Shown: positions 1-8,541 of the stretch, in pieces
How positions within the stretch are numbered: position 1 is the first letter of the stretch
Layout: the number at the start of each line of letters is the position of its first letter
From: Saprospiraceae bacterium
Lineage (GTDB): Bacteria > Bacteroidota > Bacteroidia > Chitinophagales > Saprospiraceae
Direction of reading: 5' to 3'
DNA: 64,000 nucleotides
NCBI GenBank assembly: GCA_016715465.1
Contig: JADKAA010000029.1
Span: 1,178,001-1,242,000 of the forward strand
The notes under the pieces: generated by a model
Told to the model about the DNA's origin: nothing
Database searches by the model: none
What the model saw: only the letters and a program-made list of their open reading frames with translations
Program-made: the position numbers and the translations under genes

Positions 1-409
1 GCTGAAATTGTAAATGAGTAGAAATCAATGTCGCATCTTCAGTATAGGTCAATGTATCTATATGACATTGATTGCGAGGATCTAAAGATAATCGTGTATT
101 TCCTTTTTTTGTATCACAATGATCTATTTTATCTCCTTTCAGTTTATCAATGTAGTAATTACCAGAACAAACAGCTAAAAGATTGTCAAACTCAAGTCCT
201 GTGCCAGCTGATCGTGGTATGTAATGTTCTATAAAAACGGAATTCAACTTTCTTTCACAATAAGCACAGCTATCCATTTGCAGCGTGCTTAGTGTACTTT
301 TAGTCTCCAGCATGCAATCACCTTGCAAATGACTATAGTCGTTGGTTACTTTGCGCAACTCTATCAAACAAACAGGCTCTCTTTCATTCGGGATTCTTAT
401 CAATTTCAT
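1..409 (-). CDS. PtuB-like HNH nuclease (TIGR02646 type), 3' end cut by window edge
   Basis: Translated by hand from the ATG at 409-407; 136 residues are visible and the frame is still open at base 1. Zinc/HNH landmarks are visible: CAYC at residues 48-51, IEHYIPRS around 60-67 with the presumed catalytic His62, NLLAVC at 76-81, and HCDTKKGN at 97-104. This arrangement is that of TIGR02646 HNH proteins, which include PtuB of the Septu anti-phage system and of retron-Ec78-type systems. The ATG overlaps the TGA of the upstream ATPase gene (ATGA), so the two are probably translationally coupled. Expected role: nuclease arm that cleaves DNA or RNA under control of the ATPase. The C-terminus and any third gene lie outside the window. 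The family call is by motif reading, not by a search. Confidence 0.8.
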   Translation of the reverse strand, partial: MKLIRIPNEREPVCLIELRKVTNDYSHLQGDCMLETKSTLSTLQMDSCAYCERKLNSVFIEHYIPRSAGTGLEFDNLLAVCSGNYYIDKLKGDKIDHCDTKKGNTRLSLDPRNQCHIDTLTYTEDATLISTHLQFQ

Positions 410-1653
410 GTTTTAGCAAAAGCAATTCTCTTTTCATAGTTAACAATCCATTCTGCATTCGAGTCAATTCTTTGTTTTAGTTGCTTTAGCTTTTTTTCAG
501 CTTCATCAAACTTAAAATTATTGTACAAAATATCCAATTCTTGTTTCTCCGTATCAAAATCCATCATGTACGGCTTTACATTCATCAACTCTTCCAGGAC
601 TTCGTCAGCTGTACCACTAAATACCTTTGGCAAATTTTCTTTTGATATGATTTTACCATCGGACAGTGCAACTATATTTTCGGGTTTCAAAGTAGACAAT
701 ATCAATGGCGCGTGTGTAGTTACAATAAACTGAACATTTGGAAAAGTATTTTTTAATGCTTTCACAATGGTCTTTTGCCACGCCGGATGTAAATGGAGAT
801 CAAGTTCATCTATCAAAACAATACCTGATCCATTGATCGTATTTTTAACATTTTGCCTGGAAAATGTAAGTCTTCGGGCAATATCACTGACTAAATACAT
901 GACCATCCGCTCACCAGATGACAGTTGGTTAAACTGCAGCCGATCCCCATTTTTGATAACCACAGCATAGGGCTCGTTGTCAATATTAAAATCCGTCGAC
1001 TTTGAATCTCTGTCAATACGGATATCTGTTATGCTATTTTCTCCTACTATGGAAAGAAAATTTTTAAATGCATTTCGAACATTGCGCAAGGAAGCAAGTT
1101 CATAGAGATGATCAGCATTACTAACCTTGTATTCGTTTTCCAAGTTTAGTTCGTTGATGAACCACCCTTCAAATTTTGAAAAAGCTGAAACATTTGCTTG
1201 CAGTGCACTGCTGTACATAGCGCTGACACTATCGCTAATCTTACTCTTGGTAAAAGCGGGAATCGAACTAGTCCTGTTCACTCTATAATAAACCATCAAT
1301 GGCAGGTGGCTTTTTATAGCCTCTCCTGTATTGTCAACGGCATTTTTTCCCTTACCAGCAATGCTCCAATTGCAAATAACGTTGATTGTTTCTCTATCAA
1401 GTGAAAACGAAGCTTCTATACTGGTGCTTGTCTCTCCCTTTAATATATCTGAATTGCTTAGATAATCCTGTCCACTTGTTTGCAAATTTTCATGAGACAT
1501 AATGCTGCTGAGCGCTTTGGATATGGCATCCAGAATACTGGTTTTCCCTGCACCATTGATACCTATGGTTGCTGTAATATTTGAATTACCAAAATCAACT
1601 TCCAGATCTTTAAACAATCTGAAATTTTTAAGTCGCAATTTATTGATTCTCAT
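406..1653 (-). CDS. PtuA-like AAA/ABC-type ATPase of a Septu defence module
   Basis: 415 residues from the ATG at 1653; the frame is open further upstream, but the SMC/RecF-like N-terminus MRINKLRLKNFRLF marks this start. ATPase motifs in order: Walker A GINGAGKT (31-38), signature LSSGE (244-248), Walker B IVLIDELDLHLHP (278-290), H-loop TTHAPLI (312-318). A charged, probably helical tail follows (about 340-415). This is the layout of the AAA ATPases paired with TIGR02646 nucleases (PtuA in Septu). The 4-base overlap with the downstream HNH gene supports one functional unit. Known for the family: ATP binding holds the complex inactive until infection. Alternative: another OLD- or RecF-like ATPase with an HNH partner; no reverse transcriptase is visible, so a retron version is not indicated. 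Confidence 0.78.
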   Translation of the reverse strand: MRINKLRLKNFRLFKDLEVDFGNSNITATIGINGAGKTSILDAISKALSSIMSHENLQTSGQDYLSNSDILKGETSTSIEASFSLDRETINVICNWSIAGKGKNAVDNTGEAIKSHLPLMVYYRVNRTSSIPAFTKSKISDSVSAMYSSALQANVSAFSKFEGWFINELNLENEYKVSNADHLYELASLRNVRNAFKNFLSIVGENSITDIRIDRDSKSTDFNIDNEPYAVVIKNGDRLQFNQLSSGERMVMYLVSDIARRLTFSRQNVKNTINGSGIVLIDELDLHLHPAWQKTIVKALKNTFPNVQFIVTTHAPLILSTLKPENIVALSDGKIISKENLPKVFSGTADEVLEELMNVKPYMMDFDTEKQELDILYNNFKFDEAEKKLKQLKQRIDSNAEWIVNYEKRIAFAKT

Positions 1654-1799
1654 ACTACAAAAATAATAAATCCTCAACAATACATCACTTTTTTTTCGTA
1701 TCATGTGTTTGCGGAGAGTGCAGTGTGGGATGCGAAGGGTTGGAGTTACAATAATTGAGTTAATCTGTAAATAAGTAAATCCGTCACGCGGATACCCGG

Positions 1800-4730
1800 T
1801 CAATATCTTCCATCCTTCACAAACGGCAGTTTCTCCATCTCTATGACCTCCATGCTGGGGAAATCAAAGTCATCGACGATCTTGCCTTTGATGCGGTAGA
1901 GGCCGCGGCCTTTGAAGGGATACCGGGCCAGGGCGGGCGGGAAGTGGGTGCTGTCGAAAAAATGGCCTTCCTGGTCGAGCCAGGTGCCGAAGTTCATGAG
2001 TTTGCGGGTGCTGGTGGTGACGTCCTTGCGGGTGACGTAGTAGCCGACCATGTTGACGATCTTACCCATGTGGGCTTTCATGTCTTTGGCCAGGATGTCG
2101 GGTTTTACGGCTGCATCGAGCAGGTCGAAGGGCGAGCAGAGGGGGAAGCCGAGCAGTTCGAATTCGTCGAAGGCTTGTTCGTATTTTCCTTCGGTCATGG
2201 GGGGCAGCTGGTAGTCTTCGGTTTCCACATCGAAGAGGGCGCTGTACTGCACCTGTTTGATGGCGGGACTGAAGACGGCATTTTTTTCCCACATGAGTTC
2301 GTACTTGTTCATGCCGGTGAAGCGGAAGGCGCCGATGCGGATGAGGATCTCGAGTTGCTCGCGGGTGGCATCGACGCGGTTGACGAAGTCTTTGAGGCTG
2401 CGGTAGTCGCCCCTTTTGGTGCGTTCCTCGACGATGCGCCAGGCCATCTTTTGTTCGAGCTGGGCGATGTGGATGAAACCTACGTAAATGTCCTTGCCGT
2501 AAATGTGGGTGAGGTAGAGGCTGTGGTTGACACAGGGTGCGTGGATACTGGCACCGCACATGCGGGCTTCGTGGAGGTAGACCTCGGCGTTGTAAAAGCC
2601 GCCGAAATTGTTGACGACGGCGGTCATGAACTCGAGGGGATAGTAGGTTTTGAGGTAGAGACTCTGAAACGACTCGACGGCGAAACTCGCGGAGTGGGCT
2701 TTGCAGAAGGAGTAGCCACTGAAGCTCTCCACCTGCCGCCATACTTCCATAGACAATTCATCGGGGTAGCCCCGTTCTTTACAATTTCTGAAAAATTTTT
2801 CCTGCAGCTGGCGGAAGGTATCCGAGTTTTTTTTCTTGCCCGTCATGATGCGCCTGAGGATGTCTGACTCGTCCATGTCGAGGCCGGCGAAGTGATGGAC
2901 GATCTTCATGACGTCTTCCTGGTAGACCATGACGCCGAAGGTTTCGCCGAGGTGTTCTTCAAAGACGGGGTGCAGGTAAGTGAAGCTGCCCGGTTTGTGG
3001 AAACGCTGGATGTATTCGCGCATCATGCCCGACTTGGCCACACCGGGGCGGATGATGGAACTGGCGGCCACGAGGTGGACGTAGTTGTCGCAGTGCAGCT
3101 TGGTGAGCAGGCCGCGCATGGCGGGAGACTCGATGTAGAAGCAGCCGATGCAGTGACCCGAGCGCAGCTGGGCTTTCACCTTTGGGTCTTCCTCGATCTC
3201 TGCTACATTGTGGATGTCGATGGCCCTGCCCTGGTTGATCTTTACGAGTTCGACCGCGTCCTTGATGTGGCCGAGTCCGCGCTGGCTGAGTACGTCGTAC
3301 TTGTGGTAGCCCAGGTCTTCGGCGCCGTACATGTCGAAGTGTACGATGGGAAAGCCCTTGGGCATGAGCTGAAGGGCAGTATGGTAATTGAGCGGCCGCT
3401 CGGAGATGAGGATGCCCCCGGCGTGGATGGACAGGTAGTTGGGAAAAGACTCGATCATCTTGCCGTACTTAAAAATGTGTTTGGCGTAGGGGTGGTGTTT
3501 TTCGGTGGCCAGGGGTTCATCGACGATGGCATCGATGTCGGCCTTGGGCAGGCCGAGGACCTTGCCCAGTTCGCGGATGATGGATTTGCCCTTAAAGGTA
3601 TTGTAGGTGGCCAGTAAGGCGGTATGTTCCTTGCCGTAGCGTTTAAAGATGTAGTCGGTGACGTCGTCGCGTTCGTCCCAGGAAAAGTCGATGTCGAAGT
3701 CCGGCGGCGAACTGCGATACGGGTTGATGAAGCGCTCGAAATAAAGGTCGAGTTCGAGGGGATCGACGTCGGTGATGCTGAGGTTGTAGGCCACGATGGA
3801 GTTGGCCCCGCTGCCCCGCCCCACGTGGTGGTAGCCCGCGGAAGATGCGTAGCGGATGATGTCCCAGGTGATGAGGAAGTAGGCGCAGAAGCCCATCTTT
3901 TCGATGACCCGGAGTTCTTTGTTTGTGCGTTCGGTGGCCTTTTTGTGGTTGAGTCCGAAGCGGCGTTCGCAGCCGGAGATGGCGAGTTTGGTAAGCAGCT
4001 TCATGTCATCTTTGGCATCGCCGGTGAAGGTGAGGCGGTTGTGCTGGATGCTGCTTTCCATGGCGGTATGGCAGGAGGAAAGCAGTCGCTGGGTATTCTG
4101 CAGGATGACGGGGTAACGCTCGTAGAGCTGATTGATCTCTCCCGGCTTGCGGAAATATTCTCCCTGGCGTGCGCAATCGTCGGCCTTGAGCCGGCTGATG
4201 ACGATGTTGAGGTCGATGCAGCGGAGCAGTTTGTGCACCTTGTAACCATCGTCGCCGTCGAAGGTGACCGGGGCAAAGACGACGAGCTTGTGGAGGTATT
4301 CCTTGAGGTAGGACGAGAAGAGCTGGTTGACCTCTTCGGGCCTTACGCCGATGTATTCGTTGTCGCGCAGCGTGTGGATGGCCTTGGGCAGCTTGCGGTA
4401 AACGACAAAACAATTGGACAGGGCGGGTGCTTCTTTGGGAAGGGCTTCGCCTGCGAGGGAAGATTCGGTGAGCAGGGCACAGAGTTCGCGCCAGCCTTCG
4501 TCGTTGCGGGCGATGCCGGTGAAGAGAAATTCCTGTTCATTGCGGAATTCGATGCCGAGGATGGGTTTGAGTCCCTGCTTGCGGCACGCCGTGACAAACT
4601 GAAAAGCGCAGGAGGTGTTATTGATGTCGGTAAGCACGAGGGTGGACACACCGGCAGCGACGGCGAGGGTGACGAGCTCTTCGGGGGAGAGCACACCGTA
4701 GCGGAGGGAGTAATATGTGTGACAAGACAA
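1800..4730 (-). CDS. dnaE: DNA polymerase III alpha subunit, short DnaE2/ImuC-like form
   Basis: About 976 residues, much shorter than the replicative DnaE of this phylum. An N-terminal PHP domain starts at once (CHTYYSLRYG, then LTDINNTS near 33-40). The C-family polymerase core has GRGSGANS (304-311) and the catalytic PDFDIDF motif (343-349, Asp346 and Asp348). A helix-hairpin and an OB-like tail end the protein. Short Bacteroidota DnaE proteins of this kind usually belong to SOS mutagenesis cassettes, but no imuB/dinB or lexA neighbour is seen here. The first conventional start is TTG at 4730; family members typically begin two residues earlier (xYLSCHTYYS), where this sequence has ATT at 4736-4734. 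A heptamer repeat abuts that codon. The gene is visibly richer in G+C than both flanks. Confidence 0.88.
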   Translation of the reverse strand: MSCHTYYSLRYGVLSPEELVTLAVAAGVSTLVLTDINNTSCAFQFVTACRKQGLKPILGIEFRNEQEFLFTGIARNDEGWRELCALLTESSLAGEALPKEAPALSNCFVVYRKLPKAIHTLRDNEYIGVRPEEVNQLFSSYLKEYLHKLVVFAPVTFDGDDGYKVHKLLRCIDLNIVISRLKADDCARQGEYFRKPGEINQLYERYPVILQNTQRLLSSCHTAMESSIQHNRLTFTGDAKDDMKLLTKLAISGCERRFGLNHKKATERTNKELRVIEKMGFCAYFLITWDIIRYASSAGYHHVGRGSGANSIVAYNLSITDVDPLELDLYFERFINPYRSSPPDFDIDFSWDERDDVTDYIFKRYGKEHTALLATYNTFKGKSIIRELGKVLGLPKADIDAIVDEPLATEKHHPYAKHIFKYGKMIESFPNYLSIHAGGILISERPLNYHTALQLMPKGFPIVHFDMYGAEDLGYHKYDVLSQRGLGHIKDAVELVKINQGRAIDIHNVAEIEEDPKVKAQLRSGHCIGCFYIESPAMRGLLTKLHCDNYVHLVAASSIIRPGVAKSGMMREYIQRFHKPGSFTYLHPVFEEHLGETFGVMVYQEDVMKIVHHFAGLDMDESDILRRIMTGKKKNSDTFRQLQEKFFRNCKERGYPDELSMEVWRQVESFSGYSFCKAHSASFAVESFQSLYLKTYYPLEFMTAVVNNFGGFYNAEVYLHEARMCGASIHAPCVNHSLYLTHIYGKDIYVGFIHIAQLEQKMAWRIVEERTKRGDYRSLKDFVNRVDATREQLEILIRIGAFRFTGMNKYELMWEKNAVFSPAIKQVQYSALFDVETEDYQLPPMTEGKYEQAFDEFELLGFPLCSPFDLLDAAVKPDILAKDMKAHMGKIVNMVGYYVTRKDVTTSTRKLMNFGTWLDQEGHFFDSTHFPPALARYPFKGRGLYRIKGKIVDDFDFPSMEVIEMEKLPFVKDGRY

Positions 4731-4735
4731 ATAAA

Positions 4736-4796
4736 TTAGGAATTAGGATTTAGGAGTTAGGAATTGGGAATGGGAATTGGGAGTGGGAATTGGGTT
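4736..4796 (+). repeat. Degenerate TTAGGAN heptamer array upstream of dnaE
   Basis: Reads as TTAGGAA, TTAGGAT, TTAGGAG, TTAGGAA, TTGGGAA and then 6- or 7-base TGGGAA/TTGGGAG variants. The first 25 bases are identical, in the same order and strand, to the start of the large array at 63632. It begins at the base that forms the first position of the ATT codon discussed for dnaE, so it lies in the gene's 5' leader. Confidence 0.85.
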
Positions 4797-4830
4797 ACCT
4801 GGTGGCAGGAGTTTCGAAATTCTCACAAGC

Positions 4831-4896
4831 CAAAATTAATCATTTTGACCAATTATTTGTCATAAAAGAATAAAATTATGACGATTTATTTGTCAT
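4831..4896 (-). promoter_or_regulatory. Candidate dnaE promoter with two palindromic operator-like sites
   Basis: On the minus strand 4838-4831 reads TAATTTTG, a match to the Bacteroidota -7 element TAnnTTTG; no TTG is seen at the -33 position. Upstream lie two quasi-palindromes: TGACCAA-TTAT-TTGTCAT (about 4846-4863) and ATGACGA-TTTAT-TTGTCAT (4878-4896). They share the 11-mer TTATTTGTCAT, 33 bp apart, or about three helical turns. The geometry suggests a dimeric repressor bound upstream of or over the promoter, in keeping with damage control of a DnaE2-type gene. The regulator is not identified. Confidence 0.5.
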
Positions 4897-5295
4897 TTTG
4901 TGATTTAGTGACTGTTAGCCATGAAAGGATGGGAGCTAAAAGTGGAGAAAGGAGGGTGGAAAAAGAAAGGAAGTGTTGACAGTGAAGCAATTAGGAATGT
5001 AGCAGCCTGATAATTGGTTAAATTTTCAGTATCGGGGTCTGACATGTGTCTGATCGTTGTCTGACAAGTGTCTGACAGGTGTCTGACCGGATAAGAAAAC
5101 TGTAGTATTGTTTTGTAATTTTTTTATTTATAAAATATAAATCTGAACAACACTGAATTCCGTTCAATAATTTGGATGAAAAATCATACCTGAATGTGCG
5201 CACACCTTTCAACATTGATTAAAACTCAAATTTACCGGTCGTCCTACCACTTTTAGAATCACCAAACAATTTGGCCGCACAACTAAATCTGCCAT
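4897..5295. other. Intergenic region containing five 11-bp iterons
   Basis: About 400 bases without a convincing gene. The only clear structure is the iteron array at 5037-5091, annotated separately. A minus-strand reading frame of 65 codons (5215-5018) passes through it, but it has no recognisable domain and its end is made by the repeat itself. Confidence 0.6.
5037..5091 (+). repeat. Five tandem 11-bp iterons, GTCTGACNNGT-like
   Basis: GTCTGA occurs at 5037, 5048, 5059, 5070 and 5081, exactly 11 bases apart. Four of the five continue GTCTGAC; one is GTCTGAT. The last bases of each unit vary (ATGT, TCGTT, AAGT, AGGT, CGGA endings). An 11-bp period places every copy on nearly the same face of the helix, as in protein-binding iterons. 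No replication gene is adjacent. Function unknown. Confidence 0.85.
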
Positions 5296-7274
5296 CTATA
5301 AAACCATCAACTTCCCCGTCTTCACCAGACCCCCGGCTTCGTCATCGATTTGAAGCCGGAAAAAGTATATGCCCGGGGCGGCATTCCGGCATGACCATCC
5401 CTGGGATGGGTCGCCGGTGAAGGATTTGTCTGTGCGCCATACCAATCTACCCAGCCTATCATAAACATCTAACTCGTAAGTTACAATCCGGCCGCCGGCA
5501 AGGTAAAGTACGTATTCTTCCAGCCGGCCTTTGCTAAGCAAGATTTCGGACAGGTAGTAGTCGTTGAATTGTACCTCGAGGGGGCAGTGGAAAAACAGCC
5601 ATCGCCGGTAACCACCGTTACCGTGTATTCCTGGTTGATGGGTCTGAGTAGTTCCGGGTGTTCACATCGATCACAACTCAGGTTATACCGCGGTTTCCAA
5701 TGTATGGATTGGTACACCGTAGTGATGCCCGGATCCAGGACGATGCCCGGCTTATGGTCCACATTTTTTATAGCTACCGGCTTTACTTCCGGATTGAAAT
5801 GGATGTCCAGCATCAGGGAGGCGGTATCCCGGCACAAAGCAGGGCCCGCTACGTATTGGAGCATAAGCATGCCCGTATCGCTCACTTCAAAGCCTCCATT
5901 GGGCAGGGAAATGCCATCTACCGCCTACTCCCCACCGGACACTGCCCTTGGGGCGAGGTCACAATCCGTACTAAGAAACGTGCCATCCAGGCACACATGG
6001 TGCTCCACATCGGCTCCTTCCCATGTGGGTTTTGTGTTTACCAGGATCTCCATATCGATAGAGGTCGACTGACCGCTGGTGAGTTTCACTTCGATGCTTA
6101 CCTCTCGCTTACCTTCCGTGGCCAATGAACCGGTGTGTTTGTATTGTAAACCACTCAATACTTTTTCCAGGGCGTGCAGGTCAAACTTATCTGCCGGTGA
6201 AAGCAGCCATTCGGAGGGTGAAGGATGGGTGAGGTTGTAACCTTGCAGGGTATTAAATACCAGGATTTCTTTATCCGGTTCCATGACCCCCGACAACTTG
6301 ATCCTGCACCACGCGATGCGGCCGCCGTTGCTGCGGATCTCCACATCTTCATCGACCAGGTTCACTGGTGAATTGAGGCCACAGGTCTGAACCTGGTAAA
6401 AAGTGTCCCCTTTGAACCGGCTGTCGTCGGCATCGGCATCCAGGGTCAACTCACAGATGGGGGCTTTGAGGTACACGGCGTCGGAAAAGTTACATGCACC
6501 TTCAGAAATTCCCTTTATTGTCAGTAAATCACATTCTAAAAATCGGTATTCAAACGTATTTGGGTCGATCAGGGCATCCTGCCAGATGGGTCTGAGTAAA
6601 GAATCCCGTTCAGTAAGGAACCGACCCATTACCATAAGACTGTCGCAGGATACCGGCATGGTGCCGTAAAGGCTGGTTAACTTTGGATAATTTTTACCGA
6701 ATTCTTTGATAATTTCATAGTCGGCAAGGTTATCTACCTTAAACCGAACAATGCGATCCAATGTTTGATCGCATGTATAAAAGTAATTACCTAATTTTAC
6801 TGTTGTCTGGATTTCTGATATTGCATATCCCCCTTTTGGTTTTAACCATTTGTCATAATAATCCGGATTGGACAAAAGCGTAATTTCTTTAGAAAAAATA
6901 TCATACTTAAAATTGATCTTTTTACGGCTAAAAAAATTTAACTGATATAAAAAACGTCCTCCATCAAAATAAACAACAAGGTTGTTGGTCAAAGAATCAA
7001 TATCGGTCAGTCGCTCCACTTTACTGCTTCCAAGTGCGGATTTCTCCATATGATTATTATATATATATCCATTCTGTGACAAAGTATATCTTTGAAAATT
7101 ATCATAAACCAAAGTATCGAAGTTATAGGTACAGGAGCCAATATCATAAACATGATTAAGGCCATGATAAATTTTCTGTGCGTTTAATCCTGTAAGACTT
7201 AACATCACACAAATAATAAATGAAAAGGGCCTCATTGAGGCACATCCCTTTTTACCAATGCTTAGAAAAATCAT
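5296..7274 (-). pseudogene. T9SS cell-surface protein with gliding-motility (type B) C-terminal domain, broken by TAG and a frameshift
   Basis: Reading from ATG 7274, or more likely from the signal-peptide start MRPFSFIICVMLSLTGLNAQ at 7235, the frame runs to TAG at 5927-5925. The same frame then continues without a break as AVDGISLPNGGFEVSDTGM, so the TAG looks like one changed base of a Tyr codon. A second lesion follows at the run of five G (plus strand) at 5580-5584. With one more base the frame passes from CFSTAPL into EVQFNDYYLSEILLSKGRL and joins the type B sorting domain (VYDRLGRLVWRT, then PGIYFFRLQI). The intact protein would have about 660 residues: an N-terminal region of unknown fold, a domain with paired cysteines, and a T9SS signal. 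Its start overlaps the upstream cargo gene by ATGA. Either a decaying gene, two sequence errors, or a switchable surface protein. Confidence 0.8.
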
Positions 7275-8218
7275 CTTATTATGATCAACTTTTCTCTGGC
7301 AATGGCTTTTCCTTCACATTCAATAGACCGAATGTACATGCCGTTTTCTAAAATCGACGGATATGGATTTTGCGAAGTACCTGAATATTTATTGCTAAAC
7401 AACAACCTACCATCAAGGGTAAACCAATTCTCTATAACATTGTTTCCTAAATCAATCTTAGGAAATTGTGACATAATATTTTGAAACTGATGTTTAATAT
7501 TATGGCTTTCTTCTAACATAAAAGAATTTTCAAAAATAACAGCCTGATTGCCGATACGGTACTGTGTTTCTGTACAATTTTGATCTTCAGGATCCCCAAG
7601 TTTAATCCCATAAAAATCCTGCTTGACTACATCTCCAGTACCTTCCTGAATTACTAAAAAATTGTCATAGGAATATAAATAATTCCCACCGCCTCCCTGT
7701 GTATATAAATCCTGTAACCTGTCATATTCTGTCACAGGTAAAAACCGGTAAGCCGGAAATCTGCAATCATGCTCTTCATAACACTTTTCGATGTACACCA
7801 AATCCGTTGCTGAAAGGTGGCCAGAAAAGTTGACATCACCCGATAATATTCTCCAGTATCCATCTGAGGAATTGTTATTACCTCCGTCTGTAAGTATAAA
7901 TAATTGTAAAAAATCATTGTCTTCTTCGTCAAGTCCACAATATGCTTCAGTAATAGAACCACCATCCCGAACTTTAATTTCCAAGTAAGATGTAGGCGCC
8001 ACGCTAAATTCAAAATCACCATATATATCGGTGGTGGCTGTTTGCAACAAAGTGCCACCGCTGCCTATGTAATCCCAAAGTTCCACAATAGCCCCTTCCA
8101 TATAATCGGAGCTAGTGTAATAGTGTGTTACTTTCCCGGAAATCGTTCTGGTCTGTGCATTAATGGTCAAAAGGGAAAGAAAGAAAAATAGAGAAAGACA
8201 GAAAATCGTTGTTTTCAT
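7271..8218 (-). CDS. Secreted T9SS (type A) protein with dockerin-like segment
   Basis: 315 residues with a clear signal peptide (MKTTIFCLSLFFFLSLLTINAQ). Residues about 25-95 form an Ig-like regulatory domain of the SpaA/carboxypeptidase type (ISGKVTHYY, then GDFEFSVAP). Near 128-150 a dockerin-like stretch reads GDVNFSGHLSATDLVYIE, which usually binds calcium. The last 80 residues (WFTLDGRLLF to EKLIIIR) match the Por-type sorting domain that sends proteins through the type IX system to the cell surface. First gene of a pair; its TGA overlaps the ATG of the broken gene downstream. Well expressed promoter features lie upstream. Function of the cargo itself unknown. Confidence 0.75.
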   Translation of the reverse strand: MKTTIFCLSLFFFLSLLTINAQTRTISGKVTHYYTSSDYMEGAIVELWDYIGSGGTLLQTATTDIYGDFEFSVAPTSYLEIKVRDGGSITEAYCGLDEEDNDFLQLFILTDGGNNNSSDGYWRILSGDVNFSGHLSATDLVYIEKCYEEHDCRFPAYRFLPVTEYDRLQDLYTQGGGGNYLYSYDNFLVIQEGTGDVVKQDFYGIKLGDPEDQNCTETQYRIGNQAVIFENSFMLEESHNIKHQFQNIMSQFPKIDLGNNVIENWFTLDGRLLFSNKYSGTSQNPYPSILENGMYIRSIECEGKAIAREKLIIIR

Positions 8219-8255
8219 AACAATAGTGTTTGAGGTTAGAAATAGTTTTTCAAAA

Positions 8256-8286
8256 CAAATATAATGTACCTTATTTTAATTTACAA
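8256..8286 (-). promoter_or_regulatory. Consensus Bacteroidota promoter for the 8218-5296 pair
   Basis: Minus strand: TTG (8286-8284), 20 bases, then TATATTTG (8263-8256). This fits the TTG-N19-21-TAnnTTTG consensus exactly. Transcription would start near 8250, about 30 bases before the ATG at 8218. It is the best promoter match in the window. The rest of the 8219-8541 gap is very AT-rich with nothing else recognisable apart from the plus-strand element at 8497. Confidence 0.72.
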
Positions 8287-8496
8287 GCCAAATTCAATTT
8301 TAATTTTCTGTTTTTAATTAATTTTCAAAATCTTATAACTTTTTTAAATCAAAAAACGAAATGAATAAACTTATAACTCATGTAAATATATAACATATGT
8401 AATACATTGATTTATAATAATTTTTTATATAATCGGAGCAGCAGATTTGCGCAGACCACGTCTTCACTTTTTCATTCCAATTGCCCGAATATTTTA

Positions 8497-8504
8497 TATC
8501 TTTG
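8497..8504 (+). promoter_or_regulatory. Candidate -7 element for DUF3098-uppP
   Basis: TATCTTTG matches TAnnTTTG, 37 bases before the ATG at 8542. No TTG is found at the usual upstream distance, so only the -7 element is supported. Confidence 0.45.
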
Positions 8505-8541
8505 CCTTTCCTTTTCAACCATTTAAAGTTCATTTTACCAC

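Noticed and set aside
406..1803. A longer ATPase start at 1803 (TTG), which would overlap dnaE by 4 bases
   Set aside because: The extra 50 residues have no similarity to the family and precede a clear N-terminal strand motif with its own ATG at 1653.
1944..4739. Three long open frames on the plus strand (307, 241 and 371 codons) opposite dnaE
   Set aside because: They are antisense shadows produced by the GC-rich codon usage of dnaE; the minus-strand frame has all polymerase motifs and the shadows have low-complexity, domainless products.
5018..5215. Minus-strand frame of 65 codons through the iterons
   Set aside because: No domain or clear start signal, and the C-terminal SDTCQT repeats are simply the translated 11-bp repeat.
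5580..5584. G5 tract as a phase-variation switch
   Set aside because: Five bases is short for high-rate slippage, the same gene has an independent TAG, and trpS shows that indel errors exist in this sequence. Kept only as an alternative.
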